The notes beneath the pieces are model-generated. The model did no database searches. It was not told where the DNA came from and was given only the letters and a program-made list of their open reading frames with translations. A DNA stretch of 49,864 nt from a virus: the IMG/VR virus record IMGVR_UViG_3300032236_000839, positions 1-49,864 of that record; one strand, written 5' to 3'. Below are positions 34,824-41,729 of this stretch, one piece after another. Each line of letters opens with the position of its first letter. Position 1 is the stretch's first letter. Made by a program: the position numbers and the translations under genes.

Positions 34824-34832
34824 ACTTACACC

Positions 34833-34860
34833 TTGCTCGTAAACTGTAAAGTGCTATGAT
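34833..34860 (+). promoter_or_regulatory. Sigma-70-like promoter
   Basis: TTGCTC (34833-34838), 16 bases, TATGAT (34855-34860), 24 bases before the TTG start at 34885. Confidence 0.6.
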
Positions 34861-34884
34861 GAAAGACCAGACGAGGAACTAACT

Positions 34885-35415
34885 TTGAATATATTCGTGG
34901 TCAATTCGTGTCCGGTGCTTGCTGCTGTAGAACTTCCTGACAAATACTCAGTGAAAATGCCCTTGGAGACCTGTCAGATGGTTTCTGTCATCTACTCCAA
35001 GTGGTATCATAACTGGGGCACCATTCCCAAGAAAGACGGCACTCCCTACAGTACGGAGAAAGGTGCATTCCGTAATCATCCCTGCACTCAATGGGCAGCA
35101 AAATCTCACGAGAACCTTGCCTGGTTGATTCGGCACGGGTATGCTCTTTGTAATGAGTATCGGCATCGTTATGGTAAAGTTCATTCGTGCTTTGATAGTC
35201 TTCAAACAGCAGAAGTTATCTTCCTTGATAACTCTGGTAAAAGTCTTCACATTTACAATAATGTGGTAGAATTTACAAGGGCAATGCCTGACGAATACAA
35301 ACTTGATGAAAGCATTGATACATTTGAGGCATATAGAAGATATGTTGCCTCCAAACCTTGGGTGAAGGATAATTACCTTCGCATCCCTGAAAGAAAACCT
35401 GAATGGGTGGTATAA
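34885..35415 (+). CDS. Conserved phage protein with TTG start
   Basis: A 176-aa protein with start TTG 34885, supported by the Shine-Dalgarno GAGG about 9 bases upstream and by the family's usual N-terminus MNIFV. The pattern DKYSVKMPLETCQMVS, then HPCTQWAAKSHENLAWLIRHGYALCNEYRHRYGK, matches a common phage family sometimes annotated as pyrimidine-dimer glycosylase-like. The enzymatic claim is not supported by motifs I can verify. It is preceded by an early promoter, so it is likely an early gene. The second GIY-YIG leader follows directly. Confidence 0.65.
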   Translation: MNIFVVNSCPVLAAVELPDKYSVKMPLETCQMVSVIYSKWYHNWGTIPKKDGTPYSTEKGAFRNHPCTQWAAKSHENLAWLIRHGYALCNEYRHRYGKVHSCFDSLQTAEVIFLDNSGKSLHIYNNVVEFTRAMPDEYKLDESIDTFEAYRRYVASKPWVKDNYLRIPERKPEWVV

Positions 35416-35507
35416 ATAATGATGCCTGGTTTGTTCGCACTTTTCGGGTGGGGGAGTAGAAATGCTCTCCCTTATAAATAGTATTGCGAACAAACAACAG
35501 AGCAGAA
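35411..35507 (+). promoter_or_regulatory. Twin-promoter stem-loop leader of GIY-YIG gene 3
   Basis: Late box TATAAATA (35411-35418, overlapping the upstream stop), 5' arm CTGGTTTGTTCGCA (35426-35439), inner hairpin GGGGAG/CTCTCCC region (35451-35471), second late box TATAAATA (35473-35480), 3' arm TGCGAACAAACAACAG (35485-35500), ATG 35508. The outer arms pair over 14 bp with a 2-base bulge. Compared with 31264-31364 the pairs change in a compensatory way. Confidence 0.75.
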
Positions 35508-36374
35508 ATGTATTACACTTACGCCTATTTGCGTGAAGATAGAACACCTTATTACATAGGAAAGGGGCAAGGTAATCGGGCATACAAAAGATGTAAAAAG
35601 GATATTAAACCACCAAAAGACAAATCAAGAATAATATTACTCAAACAGAACTTAACAGAAGAAGAAGCATTTAGACACGAGGTCTATATGATTGCGGTGT
35701 TCGGTAGAAAGGATTTGGGAACTGGTATTCTTCATAATAGAACCGATGGTGGTGATGGGTTAAGTAATCCTTCTGTGGAAACCAGAAGAAAAATGAGTGA
35801 ATTAAGTAAAGAAAGAACTCATTCAGAAGAAACAAAAGAAAAAATAAAGAAAATTGTTCTTGGGAAAAAATGGTGGAATAATGGAAAAGAAAATTCACAC
35901 TCTAAAGAATGTCCTGGGAATGGATGGGTTCTTGGGAGAATAATAACTTGGGATGAAGAAAAAAGAATAAAAACTGGAAAAACATCTATAAAAATGCGAA
36001 ATTCAAAAAATTTATACAAATTTACATATAAAAATGGTGAAATAGTCTATGCTTCTGATATTAATGAACTTGGAAAAATTTGTGGAAGTGAGAATGCTTT
36101 TTATAGAGTTTCAGTAGGTCAAAGAAAATCTTATAAAGGTTGGATTTCTGTTGAAAAATGTTATGATGTTAATGTTGATTTGAATCCGCAAATAATTATT
36201 GATTTGTGCAAAATTGAAAGAAAATACAAAATTACTCATAAAGATGGAACAATTATGTATTCAACTGATTTAAGAAAAATTGGAAAAGAATATGGATATG
36301 TTGAGGGATTTCGTAGGGTAATGACAAAAGAAAGAAAATCTTATAAGGGTTGGATTAGTGTTGAAATGATATGA
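35508..36374 (+). CDS. GIY-YIG homing endonuclease with tandem C-terminal repeats
   Basis: A 288-aa protein starting MYYTYAYLREDRTPYYIGKG. The catalytic region is like those at 31365 and 32020. A NUMOD3-like segment (SEETKEKIKKIVLGKKWWNN) and the ECPGNGWVLGR motif follow, the latter shared with the endonuclease at 37060 (ECPGEEWQIGR). The C-terminus has two copies of a NUMOD1-like unit, YKFTYKNGEIVYASDINELG and YKITHKDGTIMYSTDLRKIG, each ending RKSYKGWISVE. It carries its own leader and sits between the TTG-start gene and a small membrane protein. Confidence 0.85.
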   Translation: MYYTYAYLREDRTPYYIGKGQGNRAYKRCKKDIKPPKDKSRIILLKQNLTEEEAFRHEVYMIAVFGRKDLGTGILHNRTDGGDGLSNPSVETRRKMSELSKERTHSEETKEKIKKIVLGKKWWNNGKENSHSKECPGNGWVLGRIITWDEEKRIKTGKTSIKMRNSKNLYKFTYKNGEIVYASDINELGKICGSENAFYRVSVGQRKSYKGWISVEKCYDVNVDLNPQIIIDLCKIERKYKITHKDGTIMYSTDLRKIGKEYGYVEGFRRVMTKERKSYKGWISVEMI

Positions 36375-36589
36375 AAAATAAAAATTTATTATATTACATT
36401 TATTGTGCCCTAGGACAAAAATCTCACACAAATTGCAATAAAACTGCAGATAAAGTTGCTTTTATTCGGTTTGTAATTACATTGCAAATATTGATTACAA
36501 ATTTTTTTATTATTTTTGGAGTAATTTTAAATGGAGCATCTATTGTAAGGCATTGGAACGACATTCACTATCAGAAAAAACTTAAATGA
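36371..36589 (+). CDS. Small membrane protein, 72 aa
   Basis: A 72-aa protein with a central hydrophobic helix (VITLQILITNFFIIFGVIL) and a Cys-containing N-terminus. It starts with an ATGA overlap from the endonuclease gene and overlaps the next small gene. No family is recognised. Confidence 0.5.
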   Translation: MKNKNLLYYIYCALGQKSHTNCNKTADKVAFIRFVITLQILITNFFIIFGVILNGASIVRHWNDIHYQKKLK

Positions 36590-36762
36590 TTGACATACAT
36601 AAAAATATTGGTTATAATTATAAGTATCCAGCACTGGATGCTACCACTCCTTGGTACGAATTTTTATCATATCAGGAGTGTTGCTGGAGTTTGAAAAGAC
36701 CAGTTAGAGTGTCTAGTTTTATTCGGTACAACAATTATTTGAATGAAATCGGAGTAAAGTAA
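36586..36762 (+). CDS. Small hypothetical protein, 58 aa
   Basis: A 58-aa frame, MIDIHKNIGYNYKYPALDAT, then TPWYEFLSYQECCWSLKRPV, rich in aromatic residues. It overlaps both neighbours (ATGA at the start, TAATG at the end), a typical coupled arrangement. No family is recognised. Confidence 0.55.
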   Translation: MIDIHKNIGYNYKYPALDATTPWYEFLSYQECCWSLKRPVRVSSFIRYNNYLNEIGVK

Positions 36763-36986
36763 TGTCAAGAACTAACAGAAATGTAGAGCACATTCATAGT
36801 GGTGCTCTTCGTCATCCTCATACCTTCAACGAAATTCGTCAATTAGATGGAATTTTACAAGAAGAAGAACTTGAAGAGTATCCACTCTCGGGATTTAATC
36901 ACTTAAAAGCACGAGAGCATCAGTTGCCAACATCTTGGGATGATATTGTCGTGAGTGGTTATTATGAATCGGACTATCAAAAATAA
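36762..36986 (+). CDS. Hypothetical protein, 74 aa
   Basis: A 74-aa soluble protein, MSRTNRNVEHIHSGALRHPH, then FNEIRQLDGILQEEELEEYPLSGFNHLKAREHQLPTSWDD. The arrangement suggests a small conserved cyanophage protein. Function unknown. It starts in TAATG. Confidence 0.6.
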   Translation: MSRTNRNVEHIHSGALRHPHTFNEIRQLDGILQEEELEEYPLSGFNHLKAREHQLPTSWDDIVVSGYYESDYQK

Positions 36987-37010
36987 ACATTAAAGGAGAT
37001 TTAAAAATTA

Positions 37011-37037
37011 TGTATGAAGATTTAACTTATAAATAAT
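37011..37037 (+). pseudogene. Remnant 5' end of the gene at 37670
   Basis: An 8-codon frame MYEDLTYK with a strong upstream AAGGAG. It resembles MVYENLTDFE of the intact gene at 37670 and stops inside the late promoter box of the intervening endonuclease. It is probably the original start of that gene, cut off by insertion. Confidence 0.5.
37028..37035 (+). promoter_or_regulatory. T4-type late promoter box
   Basis: TATAAATA 25 bases before the GIY-YIG ATG at 37060. Confidence 0.6.
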
Positions 37038-37059
37038 TAGGTAAGATTTTCATACGTTC

Positions 37060-37668
37060 ATGGAAGGTATAATTTATTGTTATCATTGTATTCCAACAGG
37101 AAAAAAATATATTGGAAAAACTTTATATGAGGCAAAAAGAAAACAAGACCACAAATATAATGTTTCCATTAAAACTTCTACAAAATTTTATAATGCTGTT
37201 AGAAAATACGGATGGGATAATTTTGTCTATGGAATTATTGAAACAGTAGAAGCAAATTTACTTGAAAATGTGGAAAAGTTTTATATTCAAAAATACAATA
37301 CTATGATAAATGGTTATAATATGACTATTGGTGGAGATGGTAAATTTGGATGGAAAGCAACTCCAGAAACTAAAGAAAAAATAAAAAAATCAAATACTGG
37401 AAAAGTTCTTTCCGAAGAAACAAAAAGAAAAATTAGTGAAGCAAAAAAAGGATGTTTTGGAACTTTTACGGGAAAAAAACATACCGAAGAAACTAAAGAA
37501 AAAATAAGAAATTCACATAAAGGAAAACCATTTGTGGGAATTCATAATAACAATAAAGAAACAAAATGGTGGAATGATGGACAAATTAACAAAAGAAGTG
37601 TAGAATGTCCCGGTGAAGAATGGCAAATCGGAAGATTGCCATTAAGACCGTATAAAAAGAGGAATTAA
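37060..37668 (+). CDS. GIY-YIG homing endonuclease with NUMOD3 repeats
   Basis: A 202-aa protein with the classical motifs GIIYCYHCIPTGKKYIGKT, a DHKYN region, and GYNMTIGGDG. Two NUMOD3 repeats follow (SEETKRKISEAKKG and TEETKEKIRNSHKG) and an ECPGEEWQIGR tail shared with the endonuclease at 35508. It is separated from the next gene by one base and appears to be inserted in that gene's 5' end. It is more divergent in the catalytic domain than the other three GIY-YIG genes. Confidence 0.88.
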   Translation: MEGIIYCYHCIPTGKKYIGKTLYEAKRKQDHKYNVSIKTSTKFYNAVRKYGWDNFVYGIIETVEANLLENVEKFYIQKYNTMINGYNMTIGGDGKFGWKATPETKEKIKKSNTGKVLSEETKRKISEAKKGCFGTFTGKKHTEETKEKIRNSHKGKPFVGIHNNNKETKWWNDGQINKRSVECPGEEWQIGRLPLRPYKKRN

Positions 37669-37669
37669 A

Positions 37670-37861
37670 ATGGTTTATGAAAATTTAACGGATTTTGAAA
37701 GAGCACTTGCTCGTTTTGGTGATAAAGTTGCCTTGATTGCTGGTCTTGAAATTACGGATAAAATTTCACCAGAACAAGCATATCAAGAAATTAAAGAACT
37801 TTATAAAGAACTTAAATCACTTCGCAAACAAGAAAAAGATGAATGGGAAGTAGAAGTATGA
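37670..37861 (+). CDS. Hypothetical protein interrupted at its start by the endonuclease
   Basis: A 63-aa helical protein, MVYENLTDFERALARFGDKV, then ISPEQAYQEIKELYKELKSL. The Shine-Dalgarno AGAGG comes from the end of the endonuclease gene. A duplicate of the first six codons lies upstream at 37011. Function unknown. It overlaps the next gene by four bases. Confidence 0.6.
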   Translation: MVYENLTDFERALARFGDKVALIAGLEITDKISPEQAYQEIKELYKELKSLRKQEKDEWEVEV

Positions 37862-38034
37862 TGAATACAACAACTGATGATAGTGGATTGATTGTTAGAC
37901 AGAATGCTGATAGTTCCTTCCAAATGGAATGGGATGCCAAGGACAGTCGGTGGAGTGTCCTCAATTCCCTGACACCAGAGGAAATCCATGCTATGCTAAT
38001 GGAAGAAATCAAAAGGGATTTGAATGACCTATGA
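37858..38034 (+). CDS. Hypothetical protein, 58 aa, carrying the left 105-bp repeat
   Basis: A 58-aa protein, MMNTTTDDSGLIVRQNADSS then FQMEWDAKDSRWSVLNSLTPEEIHAMLMEEIKRDLNDL. It starts with an ATGA overlap. Its last ~35 codons lie in a 105-bp block repeated at 40019-40123. In the right copy this frame would end RDLND and overlap the next gene's ATG, probably the ancestral arrangement. Similar DAKDxRWSVLNxLTPEE sequences are seen in cyanophage small proteins. Confidence 0.65.
   Translation: MMNTTTDDSGLIVRQNADSSFQMEWDAKDSRWSVLNSLTPEEIHAMLMEEIKRDLNDL
37924..38028 (+). repeat. 105-bp direct repeat, left copy
   Basis: It matches 40019-40123 at 102 of 105 positions by eye (three substitutions, no gaps). 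It flanks the sugar-nucleotide cassette. Confidence 0.9.
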
Positions 38035-38035
38035 G

Positions 38036-38061
38036 GAGAGTTACATAAACTCTCTTTTTTT
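38036..38061 (+). terminator. Rho-independent terminator
   Basis: GAGAGTT/AACTCTC 7-bp stem, 5-base loop, then seven T. It spans the end of the 58-aa gene and separates it from the cassette. Confidence 0.85.
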
Positions 38062-38063
38062 AG

Positions 38064-38069
38064 TATAAT
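38064..38069 (+). promoter_or_regulatory. -10 element of the sugar cassette
   Basis: TATAAT directly after the terminator, 20 bases before the ATG at 38090. No clear -35 is seen in the T-rich stretch. Confidence 0.5.
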
Positions 38070-38089
38070 GTTATAAAGGGATTTATTAT

Positions 38090-38590
38090 ATGAAAATTGG
38101 TTTTAATTGTAGTTCATTTGATTTGTTTCATGCTGGGCACGTTACTATGCTTAAAATGGAAAAAGAATTATGTGATTATTTAAAAGTTGCACTTCAAGTT
38201 GATCCAACCGTAGATCGTCCTGGTATTAAAAATAAACCAGTTCAATCTGTTTATGAAAGATATATACAATTACAAGGATGTAAGTATGTTGATGAAATTT
38301 TGGTATATGAGACCGAAACGGATTTGCTTAATTTAATTCAGACACAAACATTTCATATTCGGTTTTTAAGTGAGGAGTATAAAAATGTAGATGTCACCGG
38401 AAAACAATATTGTATAGATACTGGTATCGAAATTCACTATCATTTACGAAGACATCAATATTCTTCTACTGAAATTAGAAACAGAGTTTATCTACTTGAG
38501 AAACAAAAAAGAGATGAAAAGAATGATGATCCAGTAGTAAATCAATATTCACCAGAAATTTTAGAAAAATATTCTATTAAAAACGATTGA
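38090..38590 (+). CDS. Cytidylyltransferase-like protein
   Basis: A 166-aa protein of the nucleotidyl-transferase HxGH superfamily. CSSFDLFHAGHVTML carries HAGH (residues 14-17), and YSSTEIRNRV at 124-133 matches the second signature (S-S/T-T-x-I-R). Glycerol-3-phosphate or sugar-phosphate cytidylyltransferases (TagD type) are the closest pattern. It would make a CDP-activated precursor. First gene of a three-gene cassette flanked by direct repeats. Confidence 0.75.
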   Translation: MKIGFNCSSFDLFHAGHVTMLKMEKELCDYLKVALQVDPTVDRPGIKNKPVQSVYERYIQLQGCKYVDEILVYETETDLLNLIQTQTFHIRFLSEEYKNVDVTGKQYCIDTGIEIHYHLRRHQYSSTEIRNRVYLLEKQKRDEKNDDPVVNQYSPEILEKYSIKND

Positions 38591-38595
38591 ATGGT

Positions 38596-39135
38596 ATGAA
38601 CGCAATAGGAACTAATCTCAAAGATGCTTATATCATTACAAACAAAAAGTTTGAGGATGGTCGTGGGTTCTTTATGGAAACTTTTAAACTGAACGAATTT
38701 GAAAAAATTACCGGTGTAAGTAATTTTGTCCAGGATAATCATTCTAAATCTTCCAAGGGAGTTTTGAGAGGACTTCACTATCAAATTGAACATGCACAAG
38801 GCAAACTCATTCGTTGTATTTCTGGTGCAGTTTATGATGTAATTGTTGATCTGAGAAAATCATCTTCATCATTTGGAAAATGGTTTGGAATTAAATTATC
38901 TGAAAATAATTTGCAACTATGGGTTCCTCCTGGATTTGCCCATGGGGTTTACACTCTTACTGAAACTGCAGAAATCGTTTATAAAACTACGGATTATTAT
39001 TATCCAGAATATGATAGGACCCTTCTTTGGAATGACACTAATTTGGGAATTGAATGGGGAATAGATGGAGAACCTATCTTATCTCAAAAAGATTTGAAGG
39101 GAAAGACCTTTGAGGAATGCGAAAAATATGTTTGA
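38596..39135 (+). CDS. rfbC: dTDP-4-dehydrorhamnose 3,5-epimerase-like protein
   Basis: A 179-aa cupin-fold enzyme. I chose ATG 38596, because the TTG at 38587 would overlap the previous stop. Motifs of RmlC/RfbC are present: FEDGRGFFMETF, NFVQDNHSKSSKGVLRGLHYQ with catalytic His61, VYDVIVDLRKSS, WVPPGFAHGVYTL, and TTDYYYPEYDR with the catalytic Tyr region. It epimerises a keto-deoxy nucleotide sugar. It overlaps the following SDR gene by 8 bases. Confidence 0.85.
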   Translation: MNAIGTNLKDAYIITNKKFEDGRGFFMETFKLNEFEKITGVSNFVQDNHSKSSKGVLRGLHYQIEHAQGKLIRCISGAVYDVIVDLRKSSSSFGKWFGIKLSENNLQLWVPPGFAHGVYTLTETAEIVYKTTDYYYPEYDRTLLWNDTNLGIEWGIDGEPILSQKDLKGKTFEECEKYV

Positions 39136-39961
39136 AAAAATTTCGGTCTATGGTGGAACAGGTTTTATTGGAGAATCTTTTTGTAATCTTTTTTCTGATC
39201 AAATTATAAAAATTCCCAGAGATTCTAGAGAACCACAATCCAAAGACATTCTTTATTTTATTAGTACAACTACAAATTATAATGTATTTGAAGATCTTCA
39301 TGTAGATATCAATACTAATTTGAATCTTCTCATGGAAGTACTTGAGTACTGTAAAAGTGAAGATATTGTATTTAATTTTGTGAGTTCTGGATTTGTTTAT
39401 GGATTGAATGTAATAGACGCAAAAGAAACAGATCTTCCAGATCCTAGAGGATTTTATTCAATTACAAAACGAACAGCAGAACAATTGTTGATTTCATTTT
39501 GTGAAACTTTCGGATGTAAGTATCGTATCTTTCGTCTCACTAATGTGTATGGAACTGATAAAACAGTATCTCCAAAAAAGAATGTTCTAGCATTTTTGAT
39601 AAACAAATTAAAAACTGATGAAGATATTCAACTTTATGAAGGAGGACTTGTTCTTCGTGATTATATGCATGTTGATGATGTCTCAAGAGCAATCAAATGT
39701 ATTCTAGACAGTGGATATGAAAACCAAATATATAATATTGCTACTGGACAATCACGGTACTTTCGTGATATAATTCAACTAGCAGTCGATAAATTGCCGA
39801 ATTGTAAGAGTAATATATTATCTTCTATTACTCCAGAATTTTACGCAAAGACGCAAGCAAAGAACTTTTCTTTAAATGTTGAAAAGTTAAACAATTTGAA
39901 CTTTAAACCAACTATTTCACTTGACATTGGACTTGATCAATTATGCTTTAATATACTATAA
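39128..39961 (+). CDS. NAD-dependent epimerase/dehydratase (extended SDR)
   Basis: A 277-aa protein from ATG 39128, which overlaps the rfbC stop. GGTGFIG (residues 9-15) binds the dinucleotide. FNFVSSGFVYG supplies the catalytic Ser, and YSITK (Tyr110, Lys114) the proton relay. RDYMHVDDVSRAI and YNIATG are typical of nucleotide-sugar epimerases and reductases. With the preceding genes it could complete a deoxysugar precursor. The exact product cannot be named. Confidence 0.85.
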   Translation: MFEKISVYGGTGFIGESFCNLFSDQIIKIPRDSREPQSKDILYFISTTTNYNVFEDLHVDINTNLNLLMEVLEYCKSEDIVFNFVSSGFVYGLNVIDAKETDLPDPRGFYSITKRTAEQLLISFCETFGCKYRIFRLTNVYGTDKTVSPKKNVLAFLINKLKTDEDIQLYEGGLVLRDYMHVDDVSRAIKCILDSGYENQIYNIATGQSRYFRDIIQLAVDKLPNCKSNILSSITPEFYAKTQAKNFSLNVEKLNNLNFKPTISLDIGLDQLCFNIL

Positions 39962-39967
39962 TAAATA
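39961..39967 (+). promoter_or_regulatory. T4-type late promoter box
   Basis: ATAAATA directly after the SDR stop codon, 21 bases before the ATG at 39988. It may serve the genes from 40119 on. Confidence 0.6.
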
Positions 39968-39987
39968 CTAGAAACAAACATTTTTTT

Positions 39988-40122
39988 ATGAGTGAATATA
40001 AGAAAACAGCACTTGTACATGGAATGGGATGCCAAGGACAGTCGGCGGAGTGTCCTCAATTCCCTGACACCAGAGGAAACCCGTGCTATGCTAATGGAAG
40101 AAATCAAAAGGGATTTGAATGA
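39988..40122 (+). CDS. Out-of-frame ORF over the right repeat (probable junction product)
   Basis: A 44-aa frame, MSEYKKTALVHGMGCQGQSA, which reads the 105-bp repeat in a different frame from the gene at 37858. It begins after the late promoter and ends by overlapping the ATG at 40119. It is probably a scar of the rearrangement and may serve only for translational coupling. Confidence 0.3.
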   Translation: MSEYKKTALVHGMGCQGQSAECPQFPDTRGNPCYANGRNQKGFE

Positions 40123-40123
40123 C
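40019..40123 (+). repeat. 105-bp direct repeat, right copy
   Basis: Partner of 37924-38028, with three substitutions. Its end includes the ATG of the gene at 40119. Confidence 0.9.
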
Positions 40124-40640
40124 TGACCACAAAGACTACTCACTCAAGCAAGTTGAAAACTTTTTGTATGATGCGATGAGTGCAGACGCAACGGCACAAG
40201 AAATCTATGATGTGATTAAAGGTGTTGTTGCTGACAACTATAATGTCTACAAGAATGCCACAGAAAAAGCATATGAACTCCTTACTCTATTGAATGGTAA
40301 TGGTAAAGGGCACATTGGTTCTTATTCAGTATCCAAAGTTGAAGAGAAACTCAAAACTCCTATTCAACAAAATCCTCAATATACTGATGAAGAAGTGGAT
40401 GCGATGTGTGTTGCTGCCGAAGAAGAAGAACTTATCTCTAAAGGATACTTCAAAGAAAATGGTTCCTGGAAAAAACCAAAGACTTGGATTGTTGAAGTTT
40501 CTATGGATGGATTAACTGGTGATGCTTTTCTTCCAATCCCAGATGAAGTTATGGACCTAGTTGAATGGAATTTGTATGATGAACTTGAGTGGATTGACAA
40601 CAAAGATGGTTCTTGGATTATTCGCAAGGTTACGAAATGA
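40119..40640 (+). CDS. Conserved hypothetical protein, 173 aa
   Basis: A 173-aa acidic protein. The N-terminal half is helical (LKQVENFLYDAMSADATAQEIYDVIKGVV), the middle has TDEEVDAMCVAAEEEELISKGYF, and the C-terminal part is beta-like (KTWIVEVSMDGLTGDAFLPIPDEV). No enzymatic motif is recognised. It begins in the right copy of the direct repeat and is coupled to the next gene by ATGA. Confidence 0.65.
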   Translation: MTDHKDYSLKQVENFLYDAMSADATAQEIYDVIKGVVADNYNVYKNATEKAYELLTLLNGNGKGHIGSYSVSKVEEKLKTPIQQNPQYTDEEVDAMCVAAEEEELISKGYFKENGSWKKPKTWIVEVSMDGLTGDAFLPIPDEVMDLVEWNLYDELEWIDNKDGSWIIRKVTK

Positions 40641-40834
40641 ATAGAATATCCACTTCAGGTTCATATGACGGAGAGAGCTACACTATCAATGTAGCATTCA
40701 ATGACTTTCACGTTATGACTTTGGACGGGTTTAGCCGTGAAGATTTATTTGAATTGGCATCTTGCATTACTTGTATGATGCCTCAAGACGATTTTGAAAA
40801 ACTTATTATGGAGAACAACGATGGCAATGTCTGA
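40637..40834 (+). CDS. Hypothetical protein, 65 aa
   Basis: A 65-aa protein, MNRISTSGSYDGESYTINVA then FNDFHVMTLDGFSREDLFELASCI. ATG 40637 overlaps the previous stop and is preferred over the upstream in-frame ATG at 40613. Unknown function. It overlaps the next gene. Confidence 0.6.
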   Translation: MNRISTSGSYDGESYTINVAFNDFHVMTLDGFSREDLFELASCITCMMPQDDFEKLIMENNDGNV

Positions 40835-41030
40835 AAAAGTCGAAGAGCATTTGAAGGAAGCAGAAGCATCTTTGAGGGCAGCACTTTCCTATGCGGCACG
40901 AACTGAAAAACCAATGGTGACTTCTACAATTGCTGATGTGATTAGTCGCATTAACACTTTGATTGGAACTCATCAAATGTTGGATAAGTTTGAAGATATG
41001 GCTGGAAAATCTGGATTTAAATTCTTTTAA
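40821..41030 (+). CDS. Hypothetical helical protein, 69 aa
   Basis: A 69-aa protein, MAMSEKVEEHLKEAEASLRA, entirely helical, ending MAGKSGFKFF. Start ATG 40821 has GGAG about 9 bases upstream. ATG 40827 is an alternative. It overlaps the preceding gene by 14 bases. Function unknown. Confidence 0.6.
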   Translation: MAMSEKVEEHLKEAEASLRAALSYAARTEKPMVTSTIADVISRINTLIGTHQMLDKFEDMAGKSGFKFF

Positions 41031-41043
41031 TCGGAGAAAACTT

Positions 41044-41475
41044 ATGACTGACAGAGATTTGAGCCACGAAGAAATGTTGGAAATTGCGGCACAACGAGAA
41101 AAGGAGAACGAAGAAGCAACAAAACTTAAAAGTCTTGGAACATCATTAGAACAGTGGTGGGATTCTGAGGCATGTAAAAAACTACAAGAAACATCAGTAG
41201 AAACAGTCCAAAGAGCAATAGGAAAGTATCATATGCTTTCTTCTGAAGATAAGTATGATATGGTTCAAGCAATCTGTTATATTATGTGTGAGGCAGAAAA
41301 GAAAGGAGTTTCGCACAGAGGATTAATGAATGAATTGGGTATTTATCCTGAGGCGTTCTGGATTTTAGAGTTGCTTACAGTACATAATTCCTTGTGGTCT
41401 TATTATCACGATAAAAAACAAAAAGAAGAGTTAGAAAAAGATATAAAAACCTTACAAGACCTCACAGAAACCTGA
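41044..41475 (+). CDS. Hypothetical protein, 143 aa
   Basis: A 143-aa charged helical protein from ATG 41044, supported by GGAG 8 bases upstream: MTDRDLSHEEMLEIAAQREK, then a middle YDMVQAICYIMCEAEKKGVS, and a coiled C-terminus (KKQKEELEKDIKTLQDLTET). No family is recognised. Confidence 0.6.
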   Translation: MTDRDLSHEEMLEIAAQREKENEEATKLKSLGTSLEQWWDSEACKKLQETSVETVQRAIGKYHMLSSEDKYDMVQAICYIMCEAEKKGVSHRGLMNELGIYPEAFWILELLTVHNSLWSYYHDKKQKEELEKDIKTLQDLTET

Positions 41476-41547
41476 AGACATTCTTAAGGAACTGTCATAT
41501 TCCTAGATAGTGTGTTAGAATGCTGACATACACATATGGAGAACTTT

Positions 41548-41706
41548 ATGGAACTAACAACTGAAGAATGGTCGGAACTGGTAGCACTCAAAAACGCAAT
41601 TAATTATAATCCAGCATCAGTTCATCCCAAAAAAATGGAACTATTCACAGAACTTCTTGTAAGGTCTTGGGAAGGAAAGGGAGATGATATAACTTTTGAT
41701 AAATAA
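41548..41706 (+). CDS. Small hypothetical protein, 52 aa
   Basis: A 52-aa frame, MELTTEEWSELVALKNAINY then NPASVHPKKMELFTELLVRS. It has the Shine-Dalgarno GGAG at 41538 and a possible -10 TTAGAAT about 35 bases upstream. Its stop lies within the late promoter box at 41699. Function unknown. Confidence 0.55.
   Translation: MELTTEEWSELVALKNAINYNPASVHPKKMELFTELLVRSWEGKGDDITFDK
41699..41705 (+). promoter_or_regulatory. Late promoter of the capsid-targeted gene group
   Basis: ATAAATA overlapping the stop of the 52-aa gene, 24 bases before ATG 41730. It may transcribe the run 41730-44737. Confidence 0.65.
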
Positions 41707-41729
41707 TCAAAGGTATTTTTTTTATCTAA

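Noticed and set aside
34948-35583. A 211-aa minus-strand frame over the gene at 34885
   Set aside because: It lies opposite a gene with an early promoter, Shine-Dalgarno and a recognisable family start, and it runs through the leader of the GIY-YIG gene. It is a shadow frame.
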